Below, piece by piece: positions 61,128-64,000 of a DNA stretch of 64,000 nt. The notes beneath the pieces were generated by a model. The model was not told where the DNA came from. It saw only the letters and a list, made by a program, of their open reading frames with translations, and did not search any database. How positions within the stretch are numbered: position 1 is the first letter of the stretch; each line of letters starts with the position of its first letter. Position numbers and translations under genes: made by a program. The stretch is from JBMYRH01 sp049602155. GTDB taxonomy: Bacteria > Myxococcota_A > UBA9042 > PHBI01 > JBMYRH01. Location: NCBI GenBank assembly GCA_049602155.1, contig JBMYRH010000017.1, forward strand, positions 66,704-130,703, given 5' to 3'.

Positions 61128-62531
61128 ATGTCTGAGCGCACCTTTGATGTCGTCGTCATCGGCGCAGGCCCCGGTGGATACGTCGCAGCGATCCGCTGCG
61201 CACAGCTAGGGCTGAGCACCGCCTGCGTGGAGAAAGAGCCGCGCCTGGGCGGGACATGCCTGCGCGTCGGCTGTATCCCGTCAAAGGCGCTCCTTGAGTC
61301 GAGCGAGCGTTACCTGGAGGCCCGTGAGCACCTCGCAGACCACGGCGTCACCGTCGAGGGCGTCGGCTTAGACCTTGGCAAGATGCTGGCCCGTAAGGAT
61401 GAGATCGTCAGTGGACTCACCGGCGGAGTCGCGCACCTCTTAAAGAAGAACGGGGTCACACGCTTGTCCGGCCACGGCCGCCTCGCTGGCCGTGATGGGG
61501 CCCATAATCAGGTCATCGTCGCGGGCGACGACGGCGAGCAGACCGTCAAAGCGACCCACGTCATCCTGGCGACGGGCAGCGCGGTCGCCAAGCTCAACGG
61601 CGTCGAGATGGACTGGGACCGCATCGGTGGGAGCACCGAGGCGCTCAGCTACCCTGAGGTCCCCGAGCACCTGGTCGTCATCGGCGCAGGCGTTATCGGG
61701 CTTGAGCTCGGCTCGGTCTGGGCCCGGCTCGGAGCCAAGGTCACCGTCTTGGAGTACGCCAAGCGATGCCTCCCGATGATGGACGCAGACATCAGCAAAC
61801 AAGCCACCCGCATCTTCAAGCGACAAGGCATGAAGATGAAGTTCGGGGTGCGCGTCACTGGAGCGAGAGTCGAGGGCGACCAGTGCGTCGTAGAGGCTGA
61901 CGGCATCGATCCCATCACCTGCGACCGTGTCTTGGTCGCAGTCGGGCGAGTGCCTTATACCGAGGGGCTTGGCCTCGACACGGTGGGGATCGCGGTCGAC
62001 GAGCGGGGCCGCGTCCCGGTGGACGACCACTTTAAGACCTCTGCAGAGGGGGTCTATGCGATCGGAGACGTCATCCGCGGGATGATGCTGGCACATAAAG
62101 CGGAAGAGGAGGGCGTCGCAGTCGCCGAGTTGCTAGCGACTGGCTGGGGCCACGTGAACTACGACGCGATCCCGAACGTCATCTACACCGACCCGGAGAT
62201 AGCGACGGTCGGAAAGAGTCAGGAGGAGCTTGAGGCAGACGGCGTGCCGATCCGCGTCGGGAGCTTCCCCTTCAAGGCCAACGGCCGCGCACGCGCCATC
62301 GGCAATACGCAGGGGATGGTGAAGATCATCGCGCACGCCGAGACCGATCGTGTCCTGAGTGTCCACATGATCGGCCCCCGAGTCGGTGAACTCATCATCG
62401 AGGCCGCGATGGCCGTCTCGTTCGGCGCATCGAGTGAGGACATCGCGCGCGTCTGTCACGCCCACCCTACCCTGCACGAGGTCGTCAAAGAGGCCGCCTT
62501 GGCCGTCGACGACCGGGCGATCCATATGTAA
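61128..62531 (+). CDS. lpdA: Dihydrolipoyl dehydrogenase (E3)
   Basis: A 467-residue FAD/NAD disulphide oxidoreductase. The ATG at 61128 is 2 bases after the sucB stop, with GGAG 9 bases upstream; a longer frame overlaps sucB. FAD site VVVIGAGPGGYVAAIR; redox-active Cys44 and Cys49 in GGTCLRVGCIPSK; NAD site VIGAGVIGLELGSVWARLG; second FAD motif VYAIGDVI; and the C-terminal HAHPTLHEVVKEAA with the catalytic His. Reoxidises the dihydrolipoyl group of E2. It completes the sucA-sucB-lpd operon. Confidence 0.97.
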   Translation: MSERTFDVVVIGAGPGGYVAAIRCAQLGLSTACVEKEPRLGGTCLRVGCIPSKALLESSERYLEAREHLADHGVTVEGVGLDLGKMLARKDEIVSGLTGGVAHLLKKNGVTRLSGHGRLAGRDGAHNQVIVAGDDGEQTVKATHVILATGSAVAKLNGVEMDWDRIGGSTEALSYPEVPEHLVVIGAGVIGLELGSVWARLGAKVTVLEYAKRCLPMMDADISKQATRIFKRQGMKMKFGVRVTGARVEGDQCVVEADGIDPITCDRVLVAVGRVPYTEGLGLDTVGIAVDERGRVPVDDHFKTSAEGVYAIGDVIRGMMLAHKAEEEGVAVAELLATGWGHVNYDAIPNVIYTDPEIATVGKSQEELEADGVPIRVGSFPFKANGRARAIGNTQGMVKIIAHAETDRVLSVHMIGPRVGELIIEAAMAVSFGASSEDIARVCHAHPTLHEVVKEAALAVDDRAIHM

Positions 62532-62537
62532 CGCCGC

Positions 62538-63371
62538 CTAAGCCGCCTCGTCGCGATGGGGCAGCCAAGGGATGAGCCGCGAGACCTGCCTCTGGTAGTC
62601 GACATAGGTCGGGTACTTCGACGACGAGATGTACTCGCCAAAGCGCACAGAGCCATCAAAGAGCAGGGTCAGGGCCACCACGCCGGACAGGGTCCAATGA
62701 AGCCAGACGCCTGAGGCCGCGACGGCGAAGAGGTAGAGCACCCACCACTGGCCAAGTTCGCAGAAGTAGTTCGGGTGACGTGAGAAGCGATAGAGCCCAC
62801 CACGGAAGAAGGGCTGAGTGACCTCTTCACCCGCCTCCAGCCGGCGCTTCTTGTCCTGCTGAAAGGCCCACATCTGCTCGTCAGCGACCGTCTCACCGAT
62901 GAGCATCACAAGGAAGAGCACGATGCCCACGACATCGAGCGCGCCGAGCTCAGCGCCACGATGCTCCCATGCGGTGTGTACCGGCGAGGTAAACGCCCAT
63001 ATCAGCGCGCACTGATAAGGGGAGATGAAGGTGATGTTGAGGGCCTGGAAGCCCACCGGCCCAAGCTTCTCTTGGAGCACGGCCCATCGGTAGTCTTCGC
63101 CACCAGGCGCAAAGCCCCCCTTCCTTGCAAAGTTGAAGGTCAAACGCGCCGCCCACATGAAGATCAAGAGCGCCATGATGTTGAGCCGCAGGTCACCGAA
63201 GCCCTCGAACCAGGCGACATAGATAGCGTAGACGGCGGGGGCGATCGACCACCAGCGGTCGACCCATGAGTACTCCCTCGTGAGGACGGAGAGCGACCAC
63301 GTCACCACCATGCTCAGGACACAGAGCTGAAACATATGCCCAAAGGGCGTCGTGTGGATGAAGGCGTCCAT
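62538..63371 (-). CDS. DUF1295 / steroid 5-alpha-reductase-fold membrane protein
   Basis: A 277-residue integral membrane protein. The ATG at 63371 has GAGGAG 7 bases upstream. About six membrane helices. The family signature is clear: VDRWWSIAPAVYAIY, ARLTFNFARKGGF, GETVADEQMWAFQQDKKRR, then LYRFSRHPNYFCELGQWWVLYLF with the SRHPNY motif that binds the nicotinamide or SAM cofactor in related ICMT/5-alpha-reductase-fold enzymes, and SSSKYPTYVDYQRQVSRLIPW. Probably a reductase or methyltransferase acting on lipids; the substrate is unknown. Convergent with lpdA with only 6 bases between stops. Confidence 0.92.
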   Translation of the reverse strand: MDAFIHTTPFGHMFQLCVLSMVVTWSLSVLTREYSWVDRWWSIAPAVYAIYVAWFEGFGDLRLNIMALLIFMWAARLTFNFARKGGFAPGGEDYRWAVLQEKLGPVGFQALNITFISPYQCALIWAFTSPVHTAWEHRGAELGALDVVGIVLFLVMLIGETVADEQMWAFQQDKKRRLEAGEEVTQPFFRGGLYRFSRHPNYFCELGQWWVLYLFAVAASGVWLHWTLSGVVALTLLFDGSVRFGEYISSSKYPTYVDYQRQVSRLIPWLPHRDEAA

Positions 63372-63696
63372 CAAGAGGCTCCTCGCGAGATGTCATCGCG
63401 TGCCCCCGTCACGAGGCCACCGCTGAGGTCCCTCCTATCACACTCTGAGGCCTCACGAGGGCCCCGATTACCCCGCAGTGACCTCATCGGCGCTGCCCTA
63501 GAGTTTCCGGAGGTGGGAGGGGTAGCTCCAGCTCATCGCCGGACTGTCCCATGATCTTCGGAAAAAAACGCGCTACCCCCTACAGTTACTGGGCGAACGC
63601 TTCGTAGTAGTAGGTGAAGCCGCTGAGATGTGGCCCCCCTGAGGGACCAAACTTTGGGACCTCCATCGCGTCACACACCCATTAGCCAGACTACCC
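63372..63696. other. Intergenic region with a tiny minus-strand frame
   Basis: 325 bases with no clear gene. On the minus strand a 26-codon frame (63590-63670) starts ATG and ends TAA and encodes a peptide ending SGFTYYYEAFAQ, with an in-frame stop just upstream. It could be a remnant C-terminus or chance. A plus-strand frame at 63336-63554 lacks support. Confidence 0.35.
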
Positions 63697-64000
63697 ATGA
63701 TTCATGCGTCTATCAGCCACGCGGCGAGCGCCGTGACAGCATCGCTGTCTCCGGCCTCGGGGCCCGCGCTCCAAGAGACCGACCATGCAGCGCGGCACAC
63801 CCCCGCCGCCTGGGTCGCGTTGAGCGCCGAGGCCCGAGGTCGGAGTCACGCACCGCCAGAGGAAGTGACACGGGACAAGGCGGAGCAGGCAGAGAAGTCC
63901 AAGAGCTCAGATCCCCGAATGAAGCAGGTCCTGTGGTCCAAGAGCCTCTGGAAAACGAACCCCTCCGGCGTCCCGGAGGCCGACAGGTCGCCCACCCCAG
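63697..64000 (+). CDS. Partial open frame running off the right edge
   Basis: An ATG at 63697 opens 101 codons without a stop to the window end. The product is soluble, Ala/Ser-rich then charged (AAWVALSAEARGRS, VTRDKAEQAEKSKSSD), without signal peptide. There is no clear ribosome-binding site. Codon use fits the neighbours. It could be the N-terminus of a larger gene beyond the window. Function unknown. Confidence 0.45.
   Translation, partial: MIHASISHAASAVTASLSPASGPALQETDHAARHTPAAWVALSAEARGRSHAPPEEVTRDKAEQAEKSKSSDPRMKQVLWSKSLWKTNPSGVPEADRSPTP

Noticed and set aside
63336..63554. 72-codon plus-strand frame
   Set aside because: Overlaps the start of the DUF1295 gene on the other strand, Arg/Pro-rich, no support.
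1..64000. CRISPR arrays, tRNA or rRNA genes, insertion sequences, prophage genes
   Set aside because: No regularly spaced repeats, cloverleaf-like sequences, rRNA stretches, transposase or phage motifs were seen on reading both strands. The periodic GAC-rich DNA at 46-48 kb is protein-coding TSP3 repeats.

Overview
The window is 64 kb of GC-rich bacterial chromosome, densely packed and with little non-coding space. Nothing in it is a tRNA, rRNA, CRISPR array, insertion sequence or phage gene. The gene content points to a Gram-negative deltaproteobacterium-like organism, most likely Myxococcota and perhaps the Bradymonadales: many Cys-rich lipoproteins with thrombospondin type-3, MopE-type and DUF4215-type repeats, a CotH/lamin-tail lipoprotein, a PNGase F-like lipoprotein, and outer-membrane barrels. 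This placement is inferred from gene content; no marker gene was available to test it.

Layout. 94-3918 (minus) is an operon of three lipoproteins with haem c-like motifs. It is divergent, across a 416-bp regulatory region, from 4335-10470 (plus), a compact candidate biosynthetic operon: SRPBCC protein, KAS III-like enzyme lacking the usual His, ThDP-dependent acetolactate-synthase-like enzyme, catechol O-methyltransferase-like enzyme, TetR regulator and HisC-like aminotransferase. The divergent region carries two TACC-N8-GGTA palindromes that could be operators for the TetR protein. This cluster is the best candidate in the window for an undescribed pathway. An aromatic 2-oxo acid converted to an acyloin, then acylated and methylated, is a reasonable working model.

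10562-19713 holds an M15-type peptidase, a paired membrane/TPR system with a shared N-terminal domain, a putative outer-membrane barrel, a small lipoprotein, a DUF805-SRPBCC membrane fusion and a stand-alone cyclic-nucleotide-binding-fold protein. 20173-20445 encodes an orphan double-glycine leader peptide with a clear terminator after it. 20602-23095 is an SGNH/MBOAT polysaccharide O-acetylation pair. 23281-30577 holds PNGase F-like, CotH-like, SlyD-like and TSP3 proteins. 30686-36362 is one tightly overlapping operon: GbsR/MarR-like regulator, LolA-like protein, two FtsX permeases, ABC ATPase and outer-membrane barrel. It looks like an export or lipid/lipoprotein-handling route across the envelope. 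36679-40047 is an unusual GT51 transglycosylase with a large AsmA-like periplasmic part.

40419-45377 holds a LOG-like protein, a CxGxC repeat lipoprotein, a thiolase and a GH13 lipoprotein. 45631-55155 is a giant 3174-residue mosaic lipoprotein with TSP3, C-type lectin, Notch-like LNR, receptor-L-like and EGF-like modules. Its Cys-rich reading frame continues past the stop codon. 55232-62531 is central metabolism: LhgO, then sucA-sucB-lpd. The E1 subunit carries an inserted cyclic-nucleotide-binding domain, the clearest novel domain fusion here. The window ends with a DUF1295 membrane protein and a partial open frame running off the right edge.
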